DNA of 64,000 nucleotides from an uncultured Roseburia sp. GTDB taxonomy: Bacteria; Bacillota; Clostridia; Lachnospirales; Lachnospiraceae. Positions 9,304 through 17,695 of this stretch are shown here, piece by piece. Positions within the stretch are counted from its first letter, which is position 1, and every line of letters starts with the position of its first letter. Made by a program: the position numbers and the translations under genes. The notes beneath the pieces were generated by a model, which had not been told where the DNA came from, did no database searches, and was given only the letters and a program-made list of their open reading frames with translations. Location of the stretch: the NCBI GenBank assembly GCA_910577925.1, contig CAJTOI010000007.1, positions 62,001-126,000 of the forward strand, in the 5' to 3' direction.

Positions 9304-10026
9304 ATGTATAGTATGACAAGCCGTATTCGATACAGTGAGGTAAACAGTGAGAAAACTCTGACGCTGCAGGCGCTGATGGACTATCTGCAGGACTGCTGTT
9401 CCTTTCAGTCGGAGGATTTGGGAATCGGAGTGGATTATCTGGCCAGGGAGCACAGGACATGGATGCTTGGCGCATGGCAGATACGGCTGTGCAGAATGCC
9501 GCAGATGGGTGAGACAATCCGTGTGAACACCTGGCCCTATGACTTTAACGGGTTTTACGGATACCGCGGTTTTTCGGCGGAGGGGGAAGACGGCGAGGTG
9601 CTGGTCCTGGCAAATTCCCTCTGGATTTTTATGGATACGGACCGGATGCGCCCGACGCGGATTTCGGAGGAACTGATTGCGGCATACCGGGACAGCTTCG
9701 GGGAGCGGCCGGCGGGCGGCTTCGGGGAGCGGAAGATCGCGCTGCCCGCGGAGGGAGAGCGCAGGGAGCCGGTTGCCGTGGCAAAGGTCTTCATCGATAC
9801 GAACCGTCACATGAATAACAGCAGGTATGTAGCGGTGGCGGAGGAATTTCTTCCGGAAGGGTTTCGAATCGGGGCACTCAGAGTCGAATATAAGCGGGCG
9901 GCGGTGCTTGGGGATCTGCTGTATCCCGTGGTGAGAGACGAGGGAGAGAAAGTTACGATAGCGCTGACGAACGAGGCCGGAGGACCCTATGCGGTTGTCG
10001 AGTTTCTGCGGGCCGCAGAAGGATAG
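9304..10026 (+). CDS. Acyl-ACP thioesterase
   Basis: Cytoplasmic thioesterase of the acyl-ACP thioesterase family (PF01643), 240 residues, a double hot-dog protein that releases fatty acid from acyl carrier protein. The N-terminal hot dog contains the YSEVNSEKTLTLQALMDYLQ start and the WMLGAWQIRL strand. The C-terminal repeat carries FIDTNRHMNNSRYV, the family's conserved Asn-His region. ATG 9304 has an AACGGAGG ribosome site; ATG 9313 is a possible alternative. It is followed at short distance by the CvfB-like gene on the same strand. Confidence 0.9.
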   Translation: MYSMTSRIRYSEVNSEKTLTLQALMDYLQDCCSFQSEDLGIGVDYLAREHRTWMLGAWQIRLCRMPQMGETIRVNTWPYDFNGFYGYRGFSAEGEDGEVLVLANSLWIFMDTDRMRPTRISEELIAAYRDSFGERPAGGFGERKIALPAEGERREPVAVAKVFIDTNRHMNNSRYVAVAEEFLPEGFRIGALRVEYKRAAVLGDLLYPVVRDEGEKVTIALTNEAGGPYAVVEFLRAAEG

Positions 10027-10073
10027 GCCGTGCGGCAGCGCGAAAGCGGGGAGGCCCGGAGAGGGAGAGGAAA

Positions 10074-10910
10074 ATGAAACTTGGTGAATATCAAAAATTA
10101 AAAGTTGTGAAAACGGTGGAGTTCGGAATCTATCTCGCCGAGAGGGAGGGAGACGAGCTGCGGGTGCTTCTGCCGGAGAAGCAGGTGCCGGAGGGAACAA
10201 ACGTCGGGGATGAGCTGGAGGTGTTTCTGTATAAGGATTCGAAGGACCGTATCATTGCCACGACGCATACGCCGAAACTGACGTTGGGCAAAGTTGCGGC
10301 GCTTCGCGTCGCAGAGGTCGGAAAGATCGGAGCATTCCTTGACTGGGGACTGGAGAAGGATCTGTTTCTTCCTTATAAGGAAATGACTGCCAAAGTGCAG
10401 CCGGAGGACGAGATATTGGTAACGCTCTACATTGATAAGAGCAGCAGACTCTGCGCGAGCATGAAGAAGCTGTACCATCTGCTCGCGAGCGATTCGCCTT
10501 ACGGGAAGGATGATGTCGTAAACGGCAGAGTATATGAGTTCGGCCATGATTTCGGCACCTTTGTGGCGGTGGACGACTGCTACTCGGCGATGATTCCGGC
10601 GCATGAAGACTGCAGCAGGCTTCATATCGGGGATGTGATTGAGGCGAAGGTGCTGGGTGTAAAGCCGGACGGAAAGCTTGATCTCACGCTGCGGGAGAAA
10701 GCGTATCTGCAGATGGATGCGGATGCCGAGAAGGTGCTTGCGGTTATTGAGGAGTTTGCCGGGGCGCTGCCGTTTACGGACAAGGCGTCGCCGGAAGTGA
10801 TTAAGCGGGAAACCGGACTCAGCAAAAATGCATTTAAGCGTGCGGTGGGAAGGCTGTACAAGGAACGGCGCATTGAGATTACAGAGCGTGCGATTCGCAA
10901 AATCCGGTAG
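10074..10910 (+). CDS. CvfB-like S1 RNA-binding protein
   Basis: Protein of 278 residues of the CvfB/YitL family, a cytoplasmic RNA-binding protein with three S1-like domains and a winged-helix end. Motifs are the GEYQKLKVVKTVEFGIYLA start, the second domain VGKIGAFLDWGLEKDLFLPY, a third S1 segment GRVYEFGHDFGTFVAVDD, and the C-terminal winged helix GLSKNAFKRAVGRLYKERRI. The family influences expression of virulence and exported proteins in Gram-positive bacteria. A GAGAGG ribosome site precedes the ATG. A palindromic repeat starts 30 bp after the stop. Confidence 0.9.
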   Translation: MKLGEYQKLKVVKTVEFGIYLAEREGDELRVLLPEKQVPEGTNVGDELEVFLYKDSKDRIIATTHTPKLTLGKVAALRVAEVGKIGAFLDWGLEKDLFLPYKEMTAKVQPEDEILVTLYIDKSSRLCASMKKLYHLLASDSPYGKDDVVNGRVYEFGHDFGTFVAVDDCYSAMIPAHEDCSRLHIGDVIEAKVLGVKPDGKLDLTLREKAYLQMDADAEKVLAVIEEFAGALPFTDKASPEVIKRETGLSKNAFKRAVGRLYKERRIEITERAIRKIR

Positions 10911-10938
10911 CGCGGGGGCGCAAAGTGTGCTATGCTGA

Positions 10939-11221
10939 ATATACCCTCAGTGGACAAGGGCACACACGCTCTGGACCATGATATTCCGGTAATTTTCTGC
11001 GTTGTCCTCAATCAGCGTACATCCGGTACGCCTCAATCGTCCGCCTTGTAAATTACCGGAATATCTATGGTCAGGGTCAGGGAGTCGGAAAGAAGTCAAT
11101 TTTTGTCCCTGCAAGGCGCTTGACTGACGCGTACTGGACGTACGCGGAAGGAAAGCAACGAAGCAGGGGCAAAAATCGGCTCTTCTCCGACCGTATGTCC
11201 CTTTGTCCACTGAGGGTATAT
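10939..11221. repeat. Nested palindromic element, copy 1 (about 280 bp)
   Basis: The outer inverted repeat begins TATACCCTCAGTGGACAAGG (left) and is mirrored at 11197-11221. Two further inverted repeats sit inside: 10972-11072 (arms around GATATTCCGGTAATTT) and about 11080-11200 (arms around GTCGGA...CCCTGC), each with a CGTAC-rich tip. The whole can fold into a cruciform-like structure with two large hairpins. The termini and the internal phrase CGTTGTCCTCAA...GCGTAC recur in the copy at 41901-42053, and a remnant lies at 20620-20660. No transposase is inside. It fills the gap between the CvfB and RidA genes. It resembles a MITE-like or REP-like mobile repeat. Confidence 0.85.
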
Positions 11222-11247
11222 AACACACAGGAAAAGGAGAGCATACT

Positions 11248-11622
11248 ATGAAGAATGTAATCAATACAAAAAATGCGCCTGCGGCAATCGGTCCGTATTC
11301 GCAGGCGATCGCGGTAAACGGCATGGTATATACATCGGGAATCATTCCGGTAGATCCCGAGACGGGAGCGATCCCGGAGGGGTCTGCGGCGCAGGCAAAA
11401 CAGGCGCTGAGCAACCTTGCGAATCTGTTGGAAGCGTCGAGCACGAGCATGGAAAATGTGATTAAGACGACGGTTTTTATCAAGGAAATGGATGATTTTG
11501 CGGCCATCAACGAGGTGTATCAGACCTTTTTTCACGGGGATTACCCGGCGAGAAGCTGTGTGGAGGTTGCGCGTCTTCCGAAAGATGTGCTGATTGAGAT
11601 TGAGGCGGTTGCTCTCAGATAA
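11248..11622 (+). CDS. ridA: RidA family reactive enamine/imine deaminase
   Basis: Cytoplasmic trimeric enzyme of the RidA/YjgF family, 124 residues (normal length), that hydrolyses enamine/imine intermediates released by PLP enzymes such as threonine dehydratase. The start MKNVINTKNAPAAIGPYSQA, the motif YTSGIIPVDPETGAI and the C-terminal segment PARSCVEVARLPKDVLIEIE carry the conserved substrate-binding Arg (ARSCVEV) and terminal Glu. AAAGGAG precedes the ATG. The upstream repeat separates it from the CvfB gene, so it probably has its own promoter within or next to the repeat. Confidence 0.95.
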   Translation: MKNVINTKNAPAAIGPYSQAIAVNGMVYTSGIIPVDPETGAIPEGSAAQAKQALSNLANLLEASSTSMENVIKTTVFIKEMDDFAAINEVYQTFFHGDYPARSCVEVARLPKDVLIEIEAVALR

Positions 11623-11658
11623 AATCGTTACGCGACGGGATCGTATGAGACGGAAATA

Positions 11659-11699
11659 AAAAGGGCTGCCGCACGAAGCGATTCGTGCACAGCCCTTTT
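11659..11699. terminator. Bidirectional terminator after ridA
   Basis: AAAAGGGCTG...CAGCCCTTTT with an inner GCACGAA/TTCGTGC stem, lying between converging ridA and the YjfB-like gene. Confidence 0.85.
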
Positions 11700-11749
11700 G
11701 CCGTGCGCCGACAGGCGCACGTTTTGCTGACAGGCGCACGTTCCGGCCG

Positions 11750-11962
11750 TCAGACATACAGGTCGATCGTTCCGCCGAGCGCGGGGGTTACGGAGTGCTC
11801 CAGCATCTGGATCATGGAAGCACCCATCTCCTGGGTTAAGTCCAGAGACTGACTGAGCACCGCAGTGCCTACGGCGTAGGCGAGGCTGCCCTGGCTGACG
11901 GAAGAAGAGGCATCATAGGCAGAAATTGTGCCGAGTGCCATGTCAATATTTGCAAAATCCAT
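11750..11962 (-). CDS. YjfB-like small protein (putative motility protein family)
   Basis: Seventy-residue protein matching the YjfB family in pattern: MDFANIDMALG at the N-terminus, an Ala/Ser-rich helical middle, then a Leu/Met helix and a short hydrophobic end. Members are widespread in flagellated and non-flagellated Firmicutes and are annotated as putative motility protein, with no demonstrated mechanism. An AAGGTGG ribosome site stands before the ATG on this strand. It is transcribed alone, divergently from trxB. Confidence 0.75.
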   Translation of the reverse strand: MDFANIDMALGTISAYDASSSVSQGSLAYAVGTAVLSQSLDLTQEMGASMIQMLEHSVTPALGGTIDLYV

Positions 11963-12135
11963 AAAATGACCACCTTTCCTTGTTTACGGATATATAAGTA
12001 TTATGGCACAAAAATACCGAAAAGACAAGTGAGGCTGAATGACGGGCGGGTATTGTGGTTATAGTTTAAAAGCGGGCTGCCGCTGCGGCAAAGCCTGCGG
12101 CTGTGAGAAACATATATGCAACAGGGAGGGAAACT

Positions 12136-13047
12136 ATGTACGATATGATAATAATAGGAAGCGGTCCGGCGGGTCTTACGGCGGCGATATACGGGCAGCG
12201 CGCAAAGCTGTCGGTGCTTCTTCTTGAAAAGCAGCCGCTTGGCGGGGGACAGGTGATGAATACCTACGAGGTGGACAATTATCCGGGGTTTCCCGGAATC
12301 GGCGGGTTTGAGCTGTCGGATAAATTTATGTCCCATGCGAAAGGGCTGGGGGCAAAGCTCTGCACGGCGCAGGTCTGCGGAGCGGAGCTTTCCGGCGAGA
12401 CGAAACGGATTGTCACGGATAAGGGAACCTTTGAGGGGCGGACCGTGGTGATTGCCACGGGAGCGGTTCACCGGAAGCTCGGAGTAAAGGGAGAGGCCGA
12501 GTATGCCGGCAAGGGGGTTTCCTACTGTGCAACCTGTGACGGCGCCTTCTTCCGCGGAAAAGATGTGGCGGTGGTGGGCGGAGGCGACGTGGCGCTTGAG
12601 GATGCGCTGTTTTTAGCCCGGGCAAGCCGGAAAGTGTATCTCATTCACCGGCGCGACGCGTTCCGCGGGGCGAAGGTACTGCAGCAGCGGGTCGCCGAGG
12701 CAGAAAACATCGAAGTCATATGGGACACCGTGGTGGAGGAGATCGCAGGGGCGGATGCGGTAGAGACAATCGCCCTGTACAACAGGAAAAAAGAAGAGCG
12801 GAGCAGCCTTGCCGTCCGGGGAGTGTTTATCGCTGTGGGAACCGCGCCGGACACGGAGCTGTTCGGGGAGGAGACCGCGCTCGACGAGGCGGGATATGTC
12901 AAAGCGGGGGAGGATTGCGCCACGAGCTGCCCCGGCGTGTTTGCCGCCGGAGACGTGCGGACAAAGCCGCTGCGTCAGATTGTCACCGCCGCTGCGGACG
13001 GTGCAAATGCAGTGACTTCCGTCGAGCGGTATCTTTTGGAAAAATAG
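12136..13047 (+). CDS. trxB: Thioredoxin reductase
   Basis: FAD/NADPH-dependent thioredoxin-disulfide reductase, 303 residues. The FAD Rossmann motif GSGPAGLTAA is at residues 9-18, the redox-active pair CATC lies in VSYCATCDGAFF, the NADPH motif is GGGDVALEDAL followed by the 2'-phosphate-binding HRRDAFR, and the FAD-closing motif is GVFAAGDVR. Start 12136 is chosen for AGGGAGGG 6 bp upstream; the frame also opens 11 codons earlier without a good ribosome site. No thioredoxin gene is adjacent. All catalytic residues are present. Confidence 0.95.
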   Translation: MYDMIIIGSGPAGLTAAIYGQRAKLSVLLLEKQPLGGGQVMNTYEVDNYPGFPGIGGFELSDKFMSHAKGLGAKLCTAQVCGAELSGETKRIVTDKGTFEGRTVVIATGAVHRKLGVKGEAEYAGKGVSYCATCDGAFFRGKDVAVVGGGDVALEDALFLARASRKVYLIHRRDAFRGAKVLQQRVAEAENIEVIWDTVVEEIAGADAVETIALYNRKKEERSSLAVRGVFIAVGTAPDTELFGEETALDEAGYVKAGEDCATSCPGVFAAGDVRTKPLRQIVTAAADGANAVTSVERYLLEK

Positions 13048-13069
13048 TAAGAGTTTGGCCAGATTACGG

Positions 13070-13098
13070 TTGACAGGATATAGGTGCTCTGCTATAAT
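13070..13098 (+). promoter_or_regulatory. Consensus promoter of the NlpC/P60 hydrolase gene
   Basis: Perfect TTGACA (13070-13075), 17-bp spacer, TATAAT (13093-13098). It is one of the strongest sigma-A promoters in the window. Confidence 0.85.
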
Positions 13099-13160
13099 AA
13101 CCGTGTAATAAATGTAACAAATTTGTAACAATTATAGTCAATGATTGTTTGGAGGCACAG

Positions 13161-14363
13161 ATGAAAAAGGTGATTGGCCTGACGGGACTGATTTTGACAG
13201 GGGTTTTATTGACAGAGAGTCCCTTAATGAGTGTATACGGAGCGGAGTCTCCGATGCTGACCGCAGGGGTGACGGCTGCGGCGCCGGTGGACACGCCGAC
13301 GATTACCAATAAGGTACCGTCCGCGGGGGTTTCCTTTGCGGTATCGAATTATCTGATTGAAGGAAATGAGCTTGCGGTTCAGCTTGCGGCGGAGCAGGAT
13401 GAAGCGCGCATTGCAGAGAACGATATACCGGAGGTCGCATCGGAGTATGCCGATATTGCGATCGCTCAGGTTGACAATTATGTAAACGTCCGCTCCGAAT
13501 CGAATACGGAGAGCGAGGTGCTCGGCAAGCTGTATAACAATTCGGCGGCTACCGTGCTTGAGACGACGGAAAACGGCTGGTACCGCATTAAATCCGGCAA
13601 TGTCGACGGATATGTAAAATGCGAGTACGTTGTGACCGGCAACGAAGAGCTGGCGCGCAAGGTCAGCACCCGCTATGCGGAGGTCAACACCGTTACGCTT
13701 AATGTAAGAACGGAGCCTTCCGTGGATGCGCCGATTATGACGCAGGTTCCGCAGGGAGACGACCTGGTGGTGCTGGATGAGTCTATGGACGGATGGGTGC
13801 TGGTATCTGCCGAGGGCGGCCAGGGCTATGTGTCGCTTGACTGGGTGATCCTGCGGACAGAATTCGTGCAGGCGGAATCCAAAGCGGAAGAAGAGGCGCG
13901 GCTTGCAAAGGAAGAGGAAGAGCGCAGGGCGGCGGCAGCGGCGGCGAACAATGCGAGAGGAAAGTCTGCGGCATCTTCCGGTTCCGGTGAGAGTAAGGCA
14001 TCCTACACGGCGCCGACAAGCTCCAACGGACAGGCAGTTGTCAATTACGCGAGCCAGTTTGTGGGGAATCCGTATGTGTACGGCGGGACAAGCCTTACAA
14101 ACGGAGCGGATTGTTCCGGGTTTGTCATGAGTGTGTATGCGGCGTTCGGCATCAGCCTTCCGCGTACCTCGAGTGCAATGAGAAGCTGCGGATACGGCGT
14201 GGATTTCGGGTCGATGCAGCCCGGAGATATCGTGTGCTACAGCGGACATGTGGGGATTTACGCCGGGAACGGCACCATCGTGCATGCGAGCACACCGTCG
14301 AGCGGCATTACATATTCGAACGTGAATTATCGTTCTCCAATCTGTGTCAGAAGAATTTTCTAA
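13161..14363 (+). CDS. Secreted NlpC/P60 peptidoglycan endopeptidase with two SH3b domains
   Basis: Exported cell-wall hydrolase of 400 residues. A signal peptide spans about residues 1-28 (basic MKK, hydrophobic core, VYGAES). Two bacterial SH3 domains follow (about 105-160 and 180-235; NVRSES and NVRTEP motifs), then an Ala/Glu/Lys-rich linker. The C-terminal NlpC/P60 domain has Cys in GADCSGFVMSVY, His in GHVGIYAG and a third polar residue in IVHAST. Start 13161 has GGAGG 5 bp before it. It probably cuts the D-Glu/diamino-acid bond in stem peptides. Transcribed alone from a consensus promoter with a terminator after it. Confidence 0.95.
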   Translation: MKKVIGLTGLILTGVLLTESPLMSVYGAESPMLTAGVTAAAPVDTPTITNKVPSAGVSFAVSNYLIEGNELAVQLAAEQDEARIAENDIPEVASEYADIAIAQVDNYVNVRSESNTESEVLGKLYNNSAATVLETTENGWYRIKSGNVDGYVKCEYVVTGNEELARKVSTRYAEVNTVTLNVRTEPSVDAPIMTQVPQGDDLVVLDESMDGWVLVSAEGGQGYVSLDWVILRTEFVQAESKAEEEARLAKEEEERRAAAAAANNARGKSAASSGSGESKASYTAPTSSNGQAVVNYASQFVGNPYVYGGTSLTNGADCSGFVMSVYAAFGISLPRTSSAMRSCGYGVDFGSMQPGDIVCYSGHVGIYAGNGTIVHASTPSSGITYSNVNYRSPICVRRIF

Positions 14364-14382
14364 AATAAAAGAACGCATTCAG

Positions 14383-14413
14383 GGAGCAGCGCAGACGGCG
14401 CCGCTCCTTTTTT
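14383..14413 (+). terminator. Terminator after the NlpC/P60 gene
   Basis: Stem GGAGCAGCGC / GCGCCGCTCC with one mismatch, then six Ts. Confidence 0.8.
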
Positions 14414-14575
14414 GCATTATTTTTAGGGGATTCTTTAATTTGGACAATAACGTCCCAATATTCTGCTGCCGCGGGATGCCGCGCGACCAGGAAAAGGATA
14501 CGGTCTATGCAAGGTGCACAAATTTTGCGGGAAACACAAAAAAAATCGCTGAAAAACAGGAGAGAACAGGAAAAG

Positions 14576-14646
14576 TTATCCACATCGAAATATGCGTGAA
14601 ACTCCAAAAAAATAAGTTATACACGGAGTTATAAACGTTATCCACA
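14576..14646 (+). promoter_or_regulatory. Cluster of DnaA-box sequences
   Basis: Two perfect TTATCCACA boxes (14576-14584 and 14638-14646) flank TTATACACG (14617-14625) and TTATAAACG (14629-14637), all on the same strand within 71 bp. The last three are almost abutting. The surrounding DNA is AT-rich. This lies in the 480-bp gene-free stretch 14364-14846, otherwise holding only a terminator and a promoter. No dnaA, dnaN or rpmH is nearby, so a titration or regulatory site is as likely as an origin. Confidence 0.6.
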
Positions 14647-14769
14647 GAAAAGAAGTGAAAAAATATGGTTTACATAGCAAAAATATCGAATGTGTGTTTT
14701 GTGGAAGTATCATAAAGTTTGTGCCTGCAGGAGGAAATGCGGCGGAAATCTCTTGACAATTTCCAAACC

Positions 14770-14798
14770 TTGAAAAGTACCGTAAGTTTTGCTATACT
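14770..14798 (+). promoter_or_regulatory. Promoter of the WecG/TagA-like gene
   Basis: TTGAAA (14770-14775), 17-bp spacer, TATACT (14793-14798). A TTGACA at 14753 is too far from the -10 to pair with it. Confidence 0.65.
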
Positions 14799-14846
14799 AG
14801 CGTAGGTATATTTTTGTAAATGAGCGGAAATGATTATGGGAGAAGC

Positions 14847-15536
14847 ATGACAAAGAAAATAGATATTCTGGGGCTGGCGCTGGATAACTATACGGTGCGG
14901 GAGTCAATCACACAGGCCGAGGCATTCCTGGAAAACGGCATGTTAAATATAATTGAGACGATTTCAATGAAGATGCTGATCGGTGCGGAGGAGCATCCGG
15001 CCGTGCGCGGGGTGATCGAGGCATCGAATCTTGTCATTATCGGCGAGAAGGAAATTTTGCAGTCGGCCGGCATTGACACGATGCAGCGCATTCATGAGAC
15101 GGAAGAGAATGATTTCGCGGTCGAATTTTTTAAGAGGCTGGAGCGGAACAGAAAGAGCATTTTTCTGCTTGGGCAGAGCGGGGAACAGATTGCGCGCGAG
15201 CGGGAGGATATGCTTAAAGTATTTCCGAGGCTTGTGATTGTCGGGGAGTATGCGCTTGAAAACTGTGTGGGAGACACGGAGGCCGTGATCAACGATATGA
15301 ATGTGATGACGCCCGACGTGATTGTGTCGATTCTGCCCTCGCCGCTGCAGGAGGAATTTTTCTGGAATCATAAGGATAAGATGAATGCAAGCATCTGGTA
15401 CGGGGAGGGAGAACTCGGACTCCGGCGGAAAAGGAACAGCGTGATCGGTTTTCTGGGACGGCTTGCGTACCGCGGGCGTCTCAAGAGCAGTATTGAAAAA
15501 TACCGCCAGAGGCTGCCGGAGGCTGAGAGGAAATAG
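14847..15536 (+). CDS. WecG/TagA/CpsF-family glycosyltransferase-like protein
   Basis: Protein of 229 residues with the WecG/TagA/CpsF pattern: IDILGLALDNYTVRESI at the N-terminus, a middle part with IFLLGQSGEQIAREREDML, and the C-terminal TPDVIVSILPSPLQEEFFW followed by an amphipathic, basic tail for membrane association. Family members transfer N-acetylmannosaminuronic acid or ManNAc onto lipid-linked GlcNAc in wall polymer synthesis. The usual active-site Asp region is poorly conserved here, so the substrate is uncertain. GGGAGA precedes ATG 14847, preferred over ATG 14820. The YitT gene follows 1 bp after the stop, so they form an operon. Confidence 0.8.
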   Translation: MTKKIDILGLALDNYTVRESITQAEAFLENGMLNIIETISMKMLIGAEEHPAVRGVIEASNLVIIGEKEILQSAGIDTMQRIHETEENDFAVEFFKRLERNRKSIFLLGQSGEQIAREREDMLKVFPRLVIVGEYALENCVGDTEAVINDMNVMTPDVIVSILPSPLQEEFFWNHKDKMNASIWYGEGELGLRRKRNSVIGFLGRLAYRGRLKSSIEKYRQRLPEAERK

Positions 15537-15537
15537 C

Positions 15538-16413
15538 ATGCAGAGGGTTTTTAATAAAAAATCAAACATATGGGATTATTTTTTGATACTGGTCGGTACT
15601 GCGCTGGTGGCTACGAGCATACAATGTATCTATGACCCGATCAGCATGGTGACCGGAGGTTTTTCCGGAATGTCCATCATTGTAAAGGAGATCACAAAGC
15701 CTCTGATCCCGGGAGGGATTCCGCTGTGGTTTACGAATATTGCGCTGAACATCCCGGTGTTTGTCATTGCATGGCGCGTCAAGGGGACAAGATTTATCTG
15801 GCGGACGCTGCTCGGAACCATGCTGCTGTCCGCGTGGCTGTATGTGGTGCCGACGATTGACCTGCCGCAGGGAGACTATACGCTTGCGGCGGTGTTCGGC
15901 GGTGTCATTGGCGGTGTGGGGATGGGCCTGGTGCTGTCGGCCAAGGCGACGACCGGGGGAACCGATATGGTGGCGACGCTGATTCAGCATTATATGCGTC
16001 ATTATTCGATCGTGCAGATCATGCAGGTGCTTGACGGGCTGATTGTCGTGGTCGGAATGTATGTCTTCGGGGTTCATGTCGCGATGTACGCGATCGTGGC
16101 AATCTACATCACTACCAAGGTATCGGATGCGCTGCTGGAAGGATTTAAGTTTTCGAAGGTCGCCTATATTATCACGGACAGGTACGAGCTGGTGGCAGAG
16201 AAAATCATGGAAAAAATGGACCGCGGGGTCACGGGGTTAAAGGCCAAGGGGATGTACTCGGGGACGGACAAGTGTATGCTTTACTGCGTGGTGGCGCAGA
16301 AGCAGATTGTGGAGGTAAAGGAGATTGTCGCAGAGATCGATCCGGGCGCATTCGTGATTGTCACCGATGCCAGAGAAGTTTTTGGGGAAGGGTTTCAGGA
16401 GCATTCGGCATAA
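15538..16413 (+). CDS. YitT family membrane protein with DUF2179 domain
   Basis: Integral membrane protein of 291 residues. An N-terminal YitT domain with about five hydrophobic segments holds ISMVTGGFSGMSII and AKATTGGTDMVATL. A cytoplasmic C-terminal DUF2179 domain follows (YIITDRYELVAEKIME, GVTGLKAKGMYSG, IDPGAFVIVTDAREVFGEGF). The molecular function of YitT proteins is not established. ATG 15538 is used because it follows the upstream stop directly with GAGAGG in place; earlier in-frame codons are inside the preceding gene. A terminator closes the operon. Confidence 0.92.
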   Translation: MQRVFNKKSNIWDYFLILVGTALVATSIQCIYDPISMVTGGFSGMSIIVKEITKPLIPGGIPLWFTNIALNIPVFVIAWRVKGTRFIWRTLLGTMLLSAWLYVVPTIDLPQGDYTLAAVFGGVIGGVGMGLVLSAKATTGGTDMVATLIQHYMRHYSIVQIMQVLDGLIVVVGMYVFGVHVAMYAIVAIYITTKVSDALLEGFKFSKVAYIITDRYELVAEKIMEKMDRGVTGLKAKGMYSGTDKCMLYCVVAQKQIVEVKEIVAEIDPGAFVIVTDAREVFGEGFQEHSA

Positions 16414-16462
16414 AAAAAGAGGAAATGCATAAAAAAATAAGCGTTTCCTCTTCCTTTTTTTG
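16412..16462 (+). terminator. Terminator after the YitT gene
   Basis: AGAGGAAA...TTTCCTCT stem with AT-rich loop, flanked by an A run and a run of seven Ts. Confidence 0.75.
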
Positions 16463-16582
16463 TTGTTTTGCTATAAAATATAAGTTAGGTATTTTTGTTC
16501 CGTTTGAAGTAAATGCATATTTTTTGTGAAAAATGCACATGGAACGGCTTAGGAGAGACAAAACGAGAAGGAGCGGGGGCTT

Positions 16583-17671
16583 ATGATTTCAAATCAGATA
16601 CTTCAGAATACAATAGACGGGCTTAAGGGCATCACGAGAATAGACCTGTGTATCATTGACGTGGAAGGAAAGGTTCTGGCAGCCACATTTCCGGAAGCCG
16701 AGCAATATGCCGCGCCGGCACAGGCATTCGTGGATTCTCCGGCCGACAGCCAGGTTGTGAACGGATATCAGTTCTTTAAAGTATTTGATGAGCATCAGCT
16801 TGAGTATATTCTGCTTGCAAACGGGGACAGCGAAGATGTCTACATGGTGGGGAAAATTGCCAGTTTCCAGATTCAGAACCTTTTGGTAGCATATAAGGAG
16901 AGGTTTGACAAGGATAACTTTATCAAAAATCTTCTGCTGGACAATCTTCTGCTGGTGGATATTTACAACAGGGCAAAAAAGCTTCATATCGACACCGAAG
17001 TGCGCAGGGTTGTGTTTATTGTGGAGACAAACCGCGACAAGGACGGCAACGAACTCGAGAAAATCCGCAGTATCTTCGGCGGGAAGACAAAAGACTTTGT
17101 GACGGCGGTGGACGAGAAGAATATTATCGTGGTCAAGGAGGTCGCAGACAGCGAGAGCTATGATGATCTGAATAAAACGGCCGATGTGATTGCGAACCTT
17201 TTCCGCTCCGATGCGGAGGGGGAAGTACATGTGGCATACGGCACGATTGTGGGTGAGATCAAAGAGGTTTCCAGGTCCTATAAAGAGGCGAGAATGGCGC
17301 TTGATGTGGGAAAGATATTTTTTGCGGACAGGGATGTCATTGCGTATTCCACGCTGGGGATCGGGCGGCTGATCTATCAGCTTCCGATACCGCTCTGCAA
17401 GATGTTTATCCGGGAAATCTTTGACGGCAAGTCCCCGGATGATTTCGACGAGGAGACGCTTACGACCATCAATAAGTTTTTTGAGAACAGCCTGAACGTA
17501 TCCGAGACTTCGCGGCAGCTTTACATTCACCGCAACACGCTTGTGTACCGGCTCGATAAGCTTCAGAAGAGTACGGGACTTGATCTGCGCGTGTTTGAGG
17601 ATGCGATTACCTTTAAGATCGCGCTTATGGTGGTAAAATACATGAAGTATATGGAGTCGCTGGATTATTAG
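16583..17671 (+). CDS. CdaR/PucR-type helix-turn-helix regulator
   Basis: Cytoplasmic transcription regulator of 362 residues. The N-terminal part (about 1-100) looks like a small-molecule sensor domain (LCIIDVEGKVLAATF). A GGDEF-like CdaR middle segment follows (AYGTIVGEIKEVSRSYKEAR). The C-terminal PucR-type HTH (about 300-362) contains ENSLNVSETSRQLYIHRNT and LVYRLDKLQKSTGLDLR. It is encoded 25 bp before ftsE on the same strand, an arrangement that suggests it is co-transcribed with or controls the division genes; that link is inference. Confidence 0.88.
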   Translation: MISNQILQNTIDGLKGITRIDLCIIDVEGKVLAATFPEAEQYAAPAQAFVDSPADSQVVNGYQFFKVFDEHQLEYILLANGDSEDVYMVGKIASFQIQNLLVAYKERFDKDNFIKNLLLDNLLLVDIYNRAKKLHIDTEVRRVVFIVETNRDKDGNELEKIRSIFGGKTKDFVTAVDEKNIIVVKEVADSESYDDLNKTADVIANLFRSDAEGEVHVAYGTIVGEIKEVSRSYKEARMALDVGKIFFADRDVIAYSTLGIGRLIYQLPIPLCKMFIREIFDGKSPDDFDEETLTTINKFFENSLNVSETSRQLYIHRNTLVYRLDKLQKSTGLDLRVFEDAITFKIALMVVKYMKYMESLDY

Positions 17672-17695
17672 ACAGAAACAGAAATGAGGTAAGAG

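Noticed and set aside
10947..11757. Reading frames across the palindromic element and opposite ridA
   Set aside because: They run through inverted repeats and RidA in antisense; peptides related by the repeat alone are not evidence of a gene.
14753..14798. TTGACA at 14753 as -35 for the TATACT at 14793
   Set aside because: The spacing is 34 bp; TTGAAA at 14770 gives the correct 17 bp.
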